A stretch of 48,299 nucleotides of DNA, from assembly GCA_011389685.1 (NCBI GenBank), contig JAABTV010000023.1, positions 1 to 48,299 on the forward strand. The letters run 5' to 3'. Of the stretch, positions 25,701 through 40,700 are shown piece after piece. Position numbers and translations under genes: made by a program. The notes under the pieces were generated by a model. The model ran no database searches. It saw only the letters and a list, made by a program, of their open reading frames with translations, and was not told where the DNA came from. The stretch is from Paracoccaceae bacterium. Its GTDB lineage: Bacteria > Pseudomonadota > Alphaproteobacteria > Rhodobacterales > Rhodobacteraceae. Position 1 is the stretch's first letter. The number at the start of each line of letters is the position of its first letter.

Positions 25701-28700
25701 GGCTGGCGGATACCGCGTTCGACACTCACGAACGTATCCTGCGACCGCCCCCGGATCAGCGCCGCGTCGGAGAATTCCCAGGTCACGTCACGATAGCCGC
25801 CGCCGGTGGCGTCACCGGTGGCATACCGGGTCGGGCTCGGCGCAAAACCGAAGGTCTGAAAGGCGCTGTCGGGGCGCACCACGACCGCATCGCGCACCGC
25901 CACGTCACGAGGCGGGCGCACGGTCAGAACGTCCTCTCCGCCTTCGACACGATGGTCGGCCCGGACCGCGACGCCGCTGCCGACGCTGGCACGCAGAACC
26001 GTGTCGACATCGGCGTTCCCGGCATCCAGCATGAGGCTCTGCAATTCGTCCCGGTCGAAATCGCCGAAGACGACCCAGCTTGGCAACGGCTCCGTGGACC
26101 CGGTCGGGGCGGCCAGACGGACACCGCGAACCTCCAGCCGCGGATCGACCACGGCCGATTCCTCGCCCTCCGCCACCAACAGCGCATTGGTCGAGGTGAT
26201 CACCGGCGCCGTGCCTGCAATCGCCTCCGCCGCGGCACTGCCCACAACGCTGACCACGAAATCGCCGATCCCCTCGATAAGTTCGACCACCTTCTCGCCG
26301 ATGAATGCGAAATTGTCGGCGTTGAAGACCGTGGTGACGATATTGGTGACGTCGCGCGCCAGTGTCAGCACCATCTTGCCACCCGCGCTGAGCGCGCCCA
26401 TGAAGGCACCGCCCGAACTCCCCGCGATAAAGCCACCGACCTGCACCGCATCGCTGGCGCCCTTGGCCTTGACATCGGCCTCGAAACTCCGCTGCTCCAT
26501 CTGAAGCTGGTCGGCGATCGCCAGCACATAGTCCCCCGCCGCCTGCAACCCGTCATGGGGCGGCGACTTGGTGCGCGCCATGCCGTCCTCACCGACGATC
26601 CCCGACTCGACCTCCTGATAGCCCCGGACGATCCCGTCCCGGGTGACGAAATCGCTGATCCGGTAAAAGATCACCCGCGAACCTGCCGGCTGATCCGTGG
26701 GAATCGCCAGTTGCGCCGGAATCCGCATCGGCGCATCCCCGGTATCGAGCCGGAACGCCCCCGCAAAACTCAGCCCGACACCATCCGGCAGCGGCGGCAC
26801 ATCGAGATCGTCCTGGCCCAGCGTCTCGATGCTGACCTCGGTCTCGCGCGGCAGCGCGTCCTCGGCAATCGCGACCTGATAGCCGTCCTCGTTCGCAACG
26901 ATGCCGCCCTCGCGGCCAACCGGAACATTGCGCCCCACGACCGGCGCCTGCACCTTGACCGGAACCAGCAGTTCGGTGGCGCGATAGATCACTTGCACCA
27001 GGGTCTCGCCCACCGCCTTGCCGATGATGCGGCCATCCGGGGTCACCTCGACGATGTCGCCGTTGACGACGAATTTTTGCACCTCCTCGTTGCGGCTCAG
27101 GATCACGTTCTCCTCGAACGGATCGAACAGCAGCAATTGCCGCTCGGCCCCCGACGTGACGATCACCGCATCCGGATAGACATCCGCGCCATAGCGGATC
27201 AGCGCCTGATCGTAATCGCTGAGTGCGCCGACGCGCACCACCGTCGCCGCCGTCGCCGCGCCGCGCGTCGCCGTCATCAGGCTGAACCCGTCCCCCAGCC
27301 CCTCAAGCTGCCCAGCCCTCAGCCGCGCAACGGCGGGATCGGCGAAATCGACGGTCACATAACCCTCGGGCAACCGCGCCGTGCCACCATCGGCGAAACT
27401 GCCGGTGATATCGAAATCCATCCGTTGCCCATCGGCGAGATAGGGCGCGCGGGTGGCAAAGTCGATGCTGGTCAGCGCCGCGCCGGATATGTCGATCGCC
27501 AGCGTTTCGGCGCTGGACTGGCGATAGCCGTCACTGGCCCGCACGATGACCCGGCCCGGCTCGGTGCGGCCCGCCTCGGGGACAAAGCGGATCGCGCGCC
27601 CGTCCGGGGTGAGGGTCGCCGTGCCGCCCACCGCGCCGACGATCTCATGGAAAATCGGGTCGCCCTCGGCATCGCTCGTCATCCGGCCCAGCGGGATCTC
27701 GATCGCCAGATCGGTATAGGTCTTCTGCGCCTCCGGCACGATCACCGGCGCGGAATTCGGCAGCAGGCCAAGGTTCTGAACCAACAGCCCACGATCCGCC
27801 GCATCGGCCACACCGTCACCGTTGATATCGACCGGCGCCCCATCCTGCGCACCCAGATCGGCACCGTTCACGGCACCATCGCCATTCAGATCGCCCGCCG
27901 CGCCCAGCTCGACCCGATAGTCCCCACCATCCGGAGAGGTCATTTCTAGCCGTTGCAACCCCGCCGCCTCGACCACGAAAATGGCCACCGTGTCCGCGCC
28001 GGTCCCCTCCTGCGACAGCGGGTCGGCCCCGTTGAGCCGCAGATCCACCGGCGAGGGCCCCGAGACCGCGACACGCAACAGGATCCGCCCCGAGGCCGAG
28101 GCAAGTTCACTGTCCCGGATGACAAGCGTCATCACCTCGGTTTCGCCCGGCGTCAGCACCGTGTCGCGCGGCGCGGCTTCGACCAGCGGCCCGAAATGAT
28201 GCGCGGCGTCGCGCCCGTCCACGGCGCCATCCGGCCCATAGGCATAGAACGCCGCGTCGCGGCCCGTCGCCACCACGAGACGACCGGCCGCGCCGGTCTC
28301 ATACCCATAATGCATCGGCACCCGCCCGTCCGAACCGCCGGCAAAGCTCAACCGCCCGGCATCGTCGTAAAGATAGATGCGTCGCTCGCCATCCGGCAGC
28401 AACAGCCCGGCGATACCACCCAGCGGGTTGGTCAGGATCTGCACCGCGCTGCCATCGGGCCCGATGATGCCGCTGTCGGCCACGATGAGCCTTGTGCCGT
28501 CCCGGGTGATCGCCTTGATCGAACCGGACCCGTCGGCATGCCACATCGTGCCATCCGGTCCAGCCAGCGTCAGCACCTCACCGCCCCGCCCGAACGGGCT
28601 GTAGGGCAGGCCGCTGACCACGGAATAAAGCCCGCCCTCGACCTCGCTCAGCAACGGGCCATCATGGGTCAGCGTGTAACCGTCGGTCTCGGACGTGAAC

Positions 28701-31700
28701 CGCAGGATCGCGCGATCCAGCCCGGCAATCGCCTGCGTTTCGATCCGCGCGGTAAAGACAAGCCGGGTGCCGTCCGGCGCGCTCAGATGCACCCGGTCGC
28801 CATCACGCAACGCGCGCCCCTGCGATACGCCGGGCCCGGCATCCAGCCGCAGATCGCTCCAGCCCGCCGACCAGCCCGGCCCGAAGTCTCCCGCGCGCCC
28901 GGCATCGCGCGCATCATAACTGCGGACGAGATCGAGACTGACACCGCCCAGCTCCACGCGCGCATCCACCTCGGTGCGCCGCAACGTCGCCGACGGCTGC
29001 GGCAGCACTTCGACCTGCCGCTCCAGCACCGAAGTCAGCCCCGCGATATCCTCGGCCTCAAGCCGCAACGTGTAGAAGCCCGACTGCACCAACCCCGGAT
29101 CGAGCGTTCCCAGCGCCCCGTTCTCAACCTGCTCGGTGCCCCCGCCCAACACGATGGCCGGACCCTTCGCGGGCACGAGGACCGCGCGCCAGTTGGCCAG
29201 GCTCGGATCGGTCACGCTGCCGATCACCTCGCCCGCCGGCAACACCGTGCCGTCCGCGATATCCAGCGCCAGCGTGGGTGCGGCCCTGTCGGCGGCGTCG
29301 CGCACCGCGATCACCGCCTCGTCGCGCCCGACCCGCCCATCCGCATCGGTCACTTCCAGAACGGCGGTGATGCGCCCGGGCGCATCCGGCACAAAGCTGG
29401 CCCGGTTGAGATCGTCGAGGCTCACCTCCTCGCCGTCAATGGTCAGCCTGTAGGACACCACCGGAACAAATCCCGACCCCGCCGCCGAGACCGTCACCTT
29501 CTGCCCGGGTCGCGCCGGAAAGCGCGGCGTGACGTCCAGCACCGCAACCGGCGCCTGTGGCGTCCGCGTGACCCGCACCACCATGTTGCGCGCCACCAGA
29601 TCGGTGCCGTCAAAGGCGGTGACACGCAGAACGTGATCGCCAAGATCGCCCGGCCCGGGCCGGAACCTCAAAATGCCCGTCTCGGGATCGAACTGCGCCG
29701 TCTCCGGCAGGTTCTCCACCCCGAGGATCAGCGTGTCATCCGCGTCCGGGTCGCTCGCGGCCACCGCGAATTCCAGCGTCTCGCCCAACACCACCGCGCG
29801 GTTCTCAAGCGTCAGAACCGGCGGGCGGTTGCGGTCGAGAACGGTAACGTCGATCTCCTGCTCGCTCGCCGCACCCGCCGCGTCGCGCGCCCGCACCTGG
29901 ATCACATGGGTTCCGGCCTGCGTGTAATCCGGCGTCCAGCGGAACTCGCCGGTGATCCCGTCAAGCCGCGCCCCGGGCGGCAGCGCGCCCACCGGCTCGA
30001 ACACCACGCCATCGCCGTCGATATCCCCGGCCAGCAGGCGGAACCCGAACTCGGCGCCTTCGCGACCGGTCTGCGGCGGGGTCTGCACGAAACTCGGCGC
30101 ACGGTTGGTGTTGGTCACGATCAGGCTGACAGTCTCGGTTGCCGATCTGTTGCCATCCGTCACGCGGATCTCGATCCCTTCATAAATGCCCGCCTGGAAA
30201 CTGTGCGGGGTGAAGGTGATGACCCCGCTCAGCGGGTCGATCGACGCGCCCTGCGGCAACCCCTCGGCCGACCAGGTCAGCGGATCGCCCTCCGGGTCCG
30301 CCGCTCCCAGCGCAAGGCTGAGCGTGTCCAGCTCCGCCACCGTGATGTCGCCCACCGGTTGCAGGATCGGCCCGCCATTGCTGGCCCGGACCGTGACCGG
30401 GATCGTCAGCACATCGCTCAGCGCATCGTCCGCATCGCCCGCACCGCTGTCGGTGACGCGCAGGGTCAGCATGTGCTCGCCGATATCGTCCGCCTCCGGG
30501 GTCCAGCGCAGGACCGCGCGGCCATAGCCCGACCCGGCCGAGATCACCGCGCCCTCGGGCAATCCTTCGATCTCGAAGGTCAGCGGATCGCGGTCGGCGT
30601 CCAGCGCGGTGAACTCGTGTTCCAGCGCCTCGCCCGGAACCGCGACCAGCCCGGCAACCGGCACCAGCGCGGGGCCAAGATTTGCCGCCTCGACCGACAG
30701 GACGAAACTGCCCTGATCGCGCAGCGCATTGTCCGCCGTGCCGTTACCGTCATCCTCAACCTCCAGGTCGATCCGCCAATCGCCACGGTCCATCTCCGCG
30801 GGCGTCAGGCGCAGCGTCACCTCGCCACCCGCCCCCGTGACCAGCTCCCCGTAAGGCGAAGACCCGTCAAGCGGAATAGGCGTCGGATCGAGCCCGATCT
30901 GATCGGCCCCCGCCGCACGGGTCGCGGTGGCGGTAAAGCGCAGCACATTGCCATCGGGATCGACCGATTCCAACGGGATTTCCAGAACACCGCCGCCCGC
31001 CACCGTGCGGTTGGGCAGCTCGGGCAATTCCGGCGGACGGTTCAGATCCTCGACATTGATCGTGATGTCGATGCTGCGTGTCGCCGCCACGCCGGTGCCA
31101 TCGCCATCATCCGTCACCGTCAGCCGCATCACATGGCGGCCGGCATCCTCGAACCCGGTCTGCCACAGGAACTGCCCGGTGCCCGGGTCATAGCTGGCCC
31201 CGTCCGGCAGCCCGGTCATTTCATAGTCGACCGAACTGCGCTGCGACCCCTCGTAATGCAAGAGCGTGCCATCCGGGCCGCGCTCGGGCATCACGTAATC
31301 GGGGTTGTCGGGATCGAACGCCTCGGTGCGAAAGAACAGCGCCTGCCCCTCGGTCACTGTCCAGTCGTCGAAGCCGCGCAGGATCGGCGCACCATTGGCA
31401 TTGGCAACGTTGATGCGCAGCACGACACGGGTCGTGGTGGCCCCGTCGCTCACATCGACCGGCACCGCGTATTCCCCGGTCTGGGTAAAGCCCGGCGTCC
31501 ATTCCAGAACGCCGCTCTCGGGATCGAGCGATGCGCCCGCCGGCAACACCGGCGCCGAATAGCGCAGCACGCCACCCTCGGGATCGGCGGCGCTGATCGG
31601 GATGCGCAGCGGATCGCCTTCGCGCACTTCGAGCGGCAGCGGCGTTGCCACCACCGGGGCGAAATCGCCCGGCCGAACGAGGATGCTGAAACTCTGCGTC

Positions 31701-34700
31701 GATTGCGCGGCGCCATCGCTCGCACCGATGGTGACCCCCTGGTAAAGCCCGCGCTGGCCCGGTTGCGGCGTCCAGACCAGTTCCTGCGTGTCCTGATCCA
31801 GGAACGCCCCGCGCGGCAGGTTGTCGGCAAAAAGCAGCAAGCGGTCGAAATCGGGATCGAAGGCCAGCAGCGGCAGGCGCATCTCCTCGCCCTCGACCAG
31901 TTCGACCACCGCGTTCGGCGCTTCGATCTGCGGCGCGCTGTTCAAGCCTTCGGCGATGGTGATCTCCCATGTCACCTCGGCAAAGCCGCCGGCCTCGTCA
32001 TAGGCGCGCACCACCACCGGCGAAACCGCCGCCGCGTCGGTGCCCGGCGTCCAGGTCAGAAGCCCGGTTTCGGGGTCGATCGCCATGCCCTCGGGCCCGC
32101 TGACCAGAACCCAGCCGATCGCGTCCCCCTCCAGGTCCGAGGCGATGAACCCGTGTTCATAAAGCCTGCCGACCTCGGCTTCGGTCGGCATGTCCTCAAG
32201 AACGACCGGCGCGGTATTGGCCCCCGGCAGGATGCGCACACCATGCGCGAACGCCGCGCGCTGCGCCGGGTCGAGCAGCAGCGTGACCGCCTGGGCCTGC
32301 GCACTTTCACCCGGGCTGAGGATATTGTCCTCGCCCAGTTTTCCGCTCAGGTCGATCAGCCAGATATCGTTCGACCGCACCCCGCTCAGCGGCGTGCCGC
32401 TCGCCGTCGGGTCGGATGCATCCAGCGTCAGTTGCACCGGCGCCAGCAACGGCCGCACCCCGGTATTGGTGACGATGACATCATAGGTCGCAGTGCCGGT
32501 CTGGCGGTCAAAGCGGGTGTCGCGGTATTCGATCCGCACATTGGCGGTGACATCTTCCAGCCGCGTGAACTCGACCGTGTGCGGCACGCCCAGGCCGACG
32601 CCCCGGGCGCTCTGCACATCGCCCGAGACCGACACCGCGAAAACCCCGCGCGGCAAGGTGGCAAAACCCAGCGTGACCTCGCGCGCCTCCGCCGCATAAT
32701 CCACCGACGTGATCGGCAGGATCTCTCCATGCGCATCTATCAGCGCGAAATTCGCCAAGTCGAGAACCGACCCCGCGCCGCTCGTCGCCATGTCGTCGTC
32801 AAAGCGGAACGAAAAGCGCGCCACCGGCTGCGATGTCACCGCGCCATCGCTAAGCGTGCTCGCCACCACCTGCGGCACATAGATCGGGCGCAATACGTCA
32901 AGGCCAAGACCATGCGCCACCAGCACACGGCCATCGGCCAGCGCCGCGAGTCCCTCGCCCCGGATCGGCGCGGCGGCGACGCTGACGATGTCATGGCTCG
33001 CCACATCCACCGCGAAAATGCGCGAGATCGCCTCCGCTCCCGGCCCCTGCCGCACGCTGCTCAGCAGCGCCAGACCGGCGAATTCCGTGCCCTCGGTGCC
33101 AAAGGCGATCGAATCGAGCGGCGCCTGCACGCTGGCCACCACCTGCGCCTGCCCCTGCGCATCAAAGCGCAGAACCCGGCCCCGCTCGGGCCAGCTGGTG
33201 CCCCAGAGGCTGCCATCCGGCGCGATCGCCAGATCGTCCACCCGTGAATCCGAAAACGCGGTGAACCGCGCGCTCTCGACGTCGAATTTCGCCACGCCGT
33301 CGCCGGTCGAGACATGGATCGTGCCATCCGCCGCCACCGCGACCGACTGCGTGATCCCGTCGCCATGGCGGCCCAGGATCTCGCCGCTGTCGGCGTCCAG
33401 CTCCAACAGCGCACCACCCCCCGACGTGGCCCAGATCCGCCCGTCGGGGCCCTGCGCCAGGTCATAGATCGGCGTATCCAGCCGGGCCAGCGGCTCCTGC
33501 CCGCCCGCGCCATTCGCATCCACCCGGTAAAGCCAGGCGCGATCCGGCCCCCCGGAATAAAGCACCGACCCATCCGCCAGCCCAAGCACCGCCAGCGCAC
33601 CGATCCCGCCCTGGCTGCCCGGCAGATCGCCGATGAAGGTCTCGAAGGCAAAGGGCGCGATGGCGGTGGCAAAGGCACCGGGCCGCAACGGCGAGATCGT
33701 CGCCGGAATCCCCTCCAACGCCTCCACGAAAAGCGGGTTCTGCGGCTCCGGCCGCGACGGATCGGCCTCCGGCAGCGGCGCGGCCTCGGTCGTCTCGTCA
33801 ACGCCGGTGCCACCGAGATCGACCGGCTCCGGACCCAGATCGCCGCTACCGGCAAGGCCCGGCGGCGGAGCATCGCGGTTTCCGGCCAGATCACGGGCCA
33901 GCACCAGGACATCGACCCTGGTGTCGCCAGGCAATGTGTCGGGCAGCGTATAGATGAACTCGCCGGTGGTTTCGCCCCGCGCCACCACGCGGAAATCCCC
34001 GCCATCCAGCGAGACCAGGATATCCGCGCCCTGCACACCCGATCCGCCCGCGTCATCCTGCGCCGACCACGTGATGCGGGTGTCGTTGGTCCCGATCAAC
34101 CGGCGCGCGTCATAGGTCGTGACCGGCGCGCCCTGATCCAGCCGATAGGTGAACGGCTCGCTGTCCTCGGGGGCGGCCACATCAAGGATCACCCGCGCAT
34201 CCGCGCTGATCTCCTGCCCGCTTTGCGCCTCCCGGCTCGCCTCCACGCGATAACGCACCGATCCGCTCTCACCCGGGCGCAACAACCCCTCCGGCCCTTC
34301 GCCTTCCAGCAATTCGCCGGTGTCGGCGTCGATCGCCTGCACCAGCCACGTCGCGGTGCGGCTTTCCAGATCGAGCCCCGCCGAAACCCGCAGGACGAAA
34401 CCGCGGGTCGCGCTGAGGTCGATATCGGTCTGATAGAGCATCCGCCCGGCCGGAACCTCGACGCTCAGATCGCCGATCGTCAGCCCGCCCAGCCGGAAAC
34501 TGCGCGCATCCAACGCCTCGTCCAGCGTGGTCACGATGCGCAATTCGCGGGCCGGGCGCGGGCTGATCTCGTCCAGTTCGAACCCGATCTCATGCGGCAA
34601 GGCGGTCCCGGCGGGAACCCAGTTGTCCGCGCCCGCGCCAATCGGCCCGCGCAGCCATGCGCCGCCCTCGCCCGGCGCCACGCCGCCGATCACGCGGAAC

Positions 34701-37700
34701 CGCTCGAGGTCCAGTGCGCCCAGCGCGTTGGTGGTCGCATCGGACCCGAAATCGGGCAGGTCGACCGCACCCTCGCCCAACCACGGCGCATAGACGTTGA
34801 AGGCGGTGAACGTGGTCGGGCGGCTCAGCCCCTGGTCGAACTCCGCGAAATCCGGGACCGCCGCCACCGGCACCTCGTAGGGCAGGCCGCGCGGCGGATT
34901 GCGCACATCAAGGCGCGCGATCGGGGCCATCTCTCCGGGGGTGTCGCCATACCAGCCACGCACCTGCGCGTAGAACTCGACCAGATCGTCCACCGACTCA
35001 CCGGCCGGCCCCAGCAACAACCCCTGCGACAGCTGCGCGATCAGGCTGTTGACGCGGGTCTGTTCGAAAACCGGCGGCGCGTCGGCCTCGGCGCGCAGCA
35101 GGCCCGCAGCCTCCAGCGCCGCAAGGAACCCGTCGATCCAGCCCGCCTCGTCCGCCGCAAGCGTCTGCAACGCGGCCGCGGCCTCCGCATCCCCAAGCAC
35201 CGCCTGGCGCAGTTTCTCGGCCTCGGCGCGTTGCGCGGCGATGAACTCTTCCCGGGTCATCGGCGTCGCCGCCGCCACCACGTTGAACTGGAACGGCAGA
35301 TACCAGGGCAGATCGCCCGACACGACCTCGAACCCCGGATCGGTGAATATCTCGTGGAACAGCGGATCGACCGCCTCGAGCGCGTCGATACCGCCGGCCA
35401 GCGCGTCAGCCTCGGCCAGGTCGGGAAAACGGTTGTAAAGATAGGTCTTGATGCCCTCGAAATCACGCTCGATCAGTGCCTGCAAACCGGGATAGGTCTG
35501 CACCGCGAATGTCATCTGCGCCTGCCCCTCGGCGTGCAGGTCATAGGCATAGCCCGGGGCAAGCAGCCGCCCGCCGAGATTCACCGTCGATTGCGCCCCG
35601 CTCAGCCCTTCGGCCGGCGCATCCGACCCGTCGCCCAGATTGGTCGCGAATTCCAGGAACGGAAGCCCATAGGCGAAATCGTTGGTCCCGATTTCGGGCG
35701 CGCCAAAGTTGAAATGCACATAAGGCGTGTCCACGTTGGTCAGGCTGTCCAGCACCACGCTATAGGTGCCCGCCTCCCCCGCCGGGATCACCCGCGGCCC
35801 ACCCAGCCCGACCGTTACATCCCGTTCGATCCGCCGCTCGACGAGATAGCGATAGGGCAGGATCACCTCCTGCCCGTCCGCATTGGTGACGATCACGTCA
35901 TAAAGGCCATGTTCGGCGCCCTCCAGATCGAAGGTCGCGATCACCCGTGTGGCATCGACCCGTTTGAGCGACACCGGCAGGAACTCGGCCACGCCCGGAC
36001 GGCTCAGCTTGACCACCGCACCGGGCAGGATACCCGCGCCGTCGATGGTCATGGTCACGAACCGCGCCGATCCGCCCTGATCCGGGCTGACATCGAGGAT
36101 CTGGAACGGCAGGATCTCGGCGCGCAGGACGTGATCGGTCTCCTCGCCATCGCCTTCGCCGCCGAAACTGCGCACCAGGATGTAATGGATGCCCGGCTCG
36201 GTCGACGAGATCAGCGCCTCCTGCCTTGTGCCGAACACGCTGCCCTGCGCGGCGTCGAAATCCGACTGGCTGGGCGGCGATCCGGCCTTGACGAAAATCT
36301 CCTTCGGCCTGCCCGGATCGCCCCCGCTCAGCGACACCCGCAGGGTTTCGCCCGCCGGCACCTCGACCCGGTAAAGCCGCTCGGTCGAGCCGCCCAGCGA
36401 AACAACGCGGTCGATGCCAAGCGGGATCAGCGGGTTCTCCACCGTGATCGGCCCCGCGCCCAGACTTGTGTTGTTGGCCTCGAACGCGCCCTCGTTCACC
36501 TCGTTGCGCGCGTCGGTGCGCAGAATGACGCGCCACGCGCCGTCGCCCAGGATCGGCAGCGCCGCACTCAGATTCCCGGCATAGCTCGCCCCGGCCTCCA
36601 GCCCGCCGGCATGGCTGAACCGCCCGAGGAAAACGTCACCGATATCCCACTCCCCGTCGCGCGAAAGATAGACCGCATCGCTCCATCGGCCCTGCGCCGC
36701 GATCTCCGACTGGTTGGTCACGGTCCAGGATACCGTGACCGGATCGCCCGGCGCGGGCCCGCCCGTTATGGCGACATCCGAAGCGACGAGATCGGACGGC
36801 GGCTCCTGCTCGATCAGCAGCGGCTGCGCCGAGGTGCGGATGTTCTCTTCGCGCCCATCCTCGAAAACCGCACCGACCGGGGCGCCACCGGACACCGGAT
36901 CGCTCACCACGAAAACGAAATAGGACCCCGACAACCCCTTGGGCAGCCGGGTCGCAAGATCGACCTCGCGCTGCGCCCCGGCCTCCAGCGGCGTGCGGTG
37001 ATCGTGGAACCCGAGGAAGAAGTCGGTGCGCGGATCGAGCGATTCATCGCGGCTGAGATAGACCAGGTCGCGCCAGCCGCCCCCGGTCGAACGCGCGCCC
37101 GAATTGGTGATCGCATAGCTGACCGTCAGCGGCTGGCCGGTCACGGCCCGTTGCGGCAGGTCAAGCGCACCGACCACCAGGTCCGCGGTTTCCGCCGCCT
37201 CCACCGCGATCTGCGCGCTGGCCCGGTTGTTGCCCTCACCGGCGAATTCATCCACCGCGTCGCCGGCCGTGCCCAGCCCGCGCAGGCCGTCGCGTATGGT
37301 CGATCTGCTATAGAACCCGCCCTCTTTCGAGGTGGCGTCGGTCTCCATCAGAATGGTGAAATCGCCCGCGATCCCCAGCGGCAATTCCAGCGTGAGCGTT
37401 TCGGTATAGCTCTCGCCGATGCCAAGCGGCGCCCGTCGCCGGAATTCCCCGATCTGGTGATCCTGCGGATCAAGCGCGCCATCGACCGAGATGAAGAACC
37501 GGTCATACCAGCTCGATTCCCGGGTGGCGCGGGTGCCGTTGTTGGTCACGGTATAGGTGATCTCGACCGGCCCGCCGCTCGATGCCGTCTCCGGCACATC
37601 GAAACCCGAGACGATCAGATCCGGTTCCGCATAGGTGATATCGGTGCTGCCGCGACCGAAATTGCCGGTCGGGTCGTCCTCTGTCTCGTAAACGCTGCTG

Positions 37701-40700
37701 GCATAGTGGCTCGCGGCGGCGGCGGCCGCGCCGCTCGATACCTCGCTTTTCGGCATTCCGCCGAAACTGCCCACGTCGGTTGCGACATGGATGAAGTAAT
37801 CGCCATCCGTCCCCGGCGGCAGACTGAATTCGGCCCGCCCGGTATAGCTCGCCCCGGCGGCAAGCCCCTCGGTGTTCTGGTGGATGACCTGGCCCAGCAG
37901 GGTCGCGCGGCTGCGCTCGAACTCCGCATCCCGCGAGAGCCAAACCGCATCGCGCCAGTATTGCGTGCCGTCCCAGACCGCCGCCGCCCCGTCATTGCGC
38001 ACCGTCCAGGTGATCTCGACCGGCTCGCCCGACCGTGCCCCCTCGGCGGCGCTGACCGCGATCACCCGCAGATCGGCGGCGGCCCCGGTCACATCGGCGG
38101 CGCCGCTGGCAATATTGTTGTCCTCATCCGCTTCGACCACCGCCTGACGGCCCCGCACCGAAGCGTCGGTGATCACGTGGACAAACTGCCCCGCGGCCGA
38201 TGGCGGCAGATCGAAATCCGCACTGGCGCGATAGTTTTCGCCGGGCGCGATGACCCCGTCGCGACGCACATCGCCCAGATGCCACAACGTCTCGCCCGGC
38301 GCGCCCAACTCTTCACTGTCGCTCAGATAGACCCGGTCGATCCACGTCTCGGGCGTATCGGTCATCCCCTCGTTGCTCACCGTCCAGTTCACCGTGAGAC
38401 GCTCGCGCCCGGCAAACGCCGCCGCATCCGTCGTCACCCCCGAGACCACCAGATCCGGGCGCACCGGCGTATAGCCGATGATGTCGATGGCCCGGCCCTT
38501 GTAGTTGTTGTTGTCCAGCTCCTCGGGATCGTCCGGGTTGATGTTGATCGCCAGCGTATCCTCGGCCACCACGTCATAGCTGTCTGACCATGGCGTGATG
38601 AAATACTGTCCGCTCGGCAGGTCCGACGGGATTTTCACCCGCACCATCATCTCGTAACTTTCGCCAATATCGAGCCCGCCGCTATGGGTCACGCTCGCCA
38701 GGAGCCGGGCCGAATTGCCCTTGAGGAAATCCGCCCCGTCCACATCGACGAAACCGGCGGTATTGGGCCGCCGCGGATCCCGCGCAATCCAGATCGTGTC
38801 GCGCCAGCTGTCGTCCAGCGTCTCGCCCGCACCCAGGTTGGTCACCCGATAGCGCAGCTCGATTTCCGAGCCGACAACCGCCTGGGTCGGGGCAACGACA
38901 CTCCCGGTCACCAGATCGGGGCGCGGCAGGGCGGTGACATCGAACAGGGCGCTGCGCTGGTTGTCGTTGTCCAGCGGATATTCGTCCACCCGCGCGTTGC
39001 TGTCCGCCGAGACGATCACATAGGCATCGCCCGACCAGCGCAGCGGCACGGTGCCCACATCCGATGTGACCGTATAGCTTTCGCCGGGGTCGAGCGCGAG
39101 CGGATTGCCGGTTCGCGAGATCAGCACATCGTCGCTGCTCAGCCGGTCATCGAGCGACAGGTAAACGCTGTCCTGCCACTCCCCCGTCGCCGCGACGCCA
39201 CCCTGGTTGATGATCTCGAACGTGGCCTGCTGACTGCCCCCCGCCGTCACCGCCGGGGCGATCACGACCGAGGCGACCTGCAGATTGGGCCGCGGGTTCA
39301 AGGTCACGGTCAGCGGCCGGTCATCCGCGCTGGTGTTGTTCTGTGCCGCCGCGCCCTCTTCATAGATCCCGCGATTATGGTTGGTCACCACGGTGAGCGT
39401 ATAGGCCCCCTCGATCCGCTGCGGCAGGCGAAAGCGTTCGGTGCGCTGATAGCTTTCCCCGACGCCCAGCGCGCGGGTGTTGGTATAGCTGCCCACCGTG
39501 ATGCTGGGCTTGGCGCTGTCCAGCGGCACCAGGACAAGCCGGTCGGTCCAGCTCCCGTCAAGCGGTGCGGCGCCGGCGTTGCTGACCCGCCATGCGACAT
39601 CTATGATCGCGCCCTCCGCGGCGGTCTCGACCGTGGCGATATCGCTGACCTGCAAATCCGGGCTGGGGGCCAGCGTGATCGTGGTCGGCACCGCGTCGGA
39701 CCGGTTGTTGTCGTTGAACACGAACTCGTAGGGCGCGCCGATATCGGCGGTCTCGACACTGATGTAAAGCTGGCCGGACACGCCGTCCGGGATGCCGATC
39801 ACCGCGCTGCGCCGGTAACTGTCACCGACCTGAAGCGCCCCGAGATGGGTAAAGCGGGTGCTGGCCGCCGCGCCGCTGCCATCGGGGTTGCGCGACAGGA
39901 TGATCCTGTCCTGCCAGCTCGCCTTGTCGGTGACGCCGATCCCATCATTGCGCACGGTCCAGGCCACGGCGATATCCGTGCCCGAAACCCCCGACGGCGC
40001 CGCCTCGATCCCGGTCACCGTAAGGTCGGCATAGGGCGCGCGTGCCACATCCACGAAATCGGGCACGACCCCCCGGTTGTTGTCGGTTTCGCCATCCTCG
40101 AATACCAGGTCCGTGGCATCGGCCACCACATAAACCTTCAACCGTTCCGAGAAGCCGCCGGGCAGGGTGATCGCCTCGGACCGGACATAGCTCTCCCCGG
40201 GCGCCAGCGCCCCGTCGCGCAGGAAACTGCCCAGCAGGATATCGTCGCCATCGCCAAGCACATCGTCCCTCGACGCCCAGATCTGATCGGTCCAGCCGGT
40301 CTCCTTGCCCTGCCCCTCCGCGATGTTGCTCACGCGCCAGCCGACCTGGATGACCGCCGGGTCGGCCACGGTCAGCGGCGGCGCCGTCACCTCGGTGACG
40401 GCCAGATCGGCATGCGGGGCAAGCGTTACCGAGAAATCCCTCGAGGCGGTGTTGTTGTCCTCGAAATCCTGTTCTTCGTTCTGGTCGGTGGCGTCGGCGA
40501 CGACGATGATCCGCCAATCGCCGCGCGCCTCGATGGGAATGCGCAGATCGGCGCTCTGCATGTCCTCGTCACCCGCCGCCAGCGCACCGCGCGCGCCGCC
40601 CGTATGCAGCACGATATCGCCGCTGTCCGCGATCCCGTCACGCGACAGCAGAACCCGGTCCACCCGGCCCGCCGTGGCATTGCCGAACCCCGCGTTGCGC

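Noticed and set aside
28190-28990. A complete RHS or polymorphic toxin
   Set aside because: Only a few YD-like repeats are present, and no RHS hyperconserved core, toxin domain or immunity gene follows.
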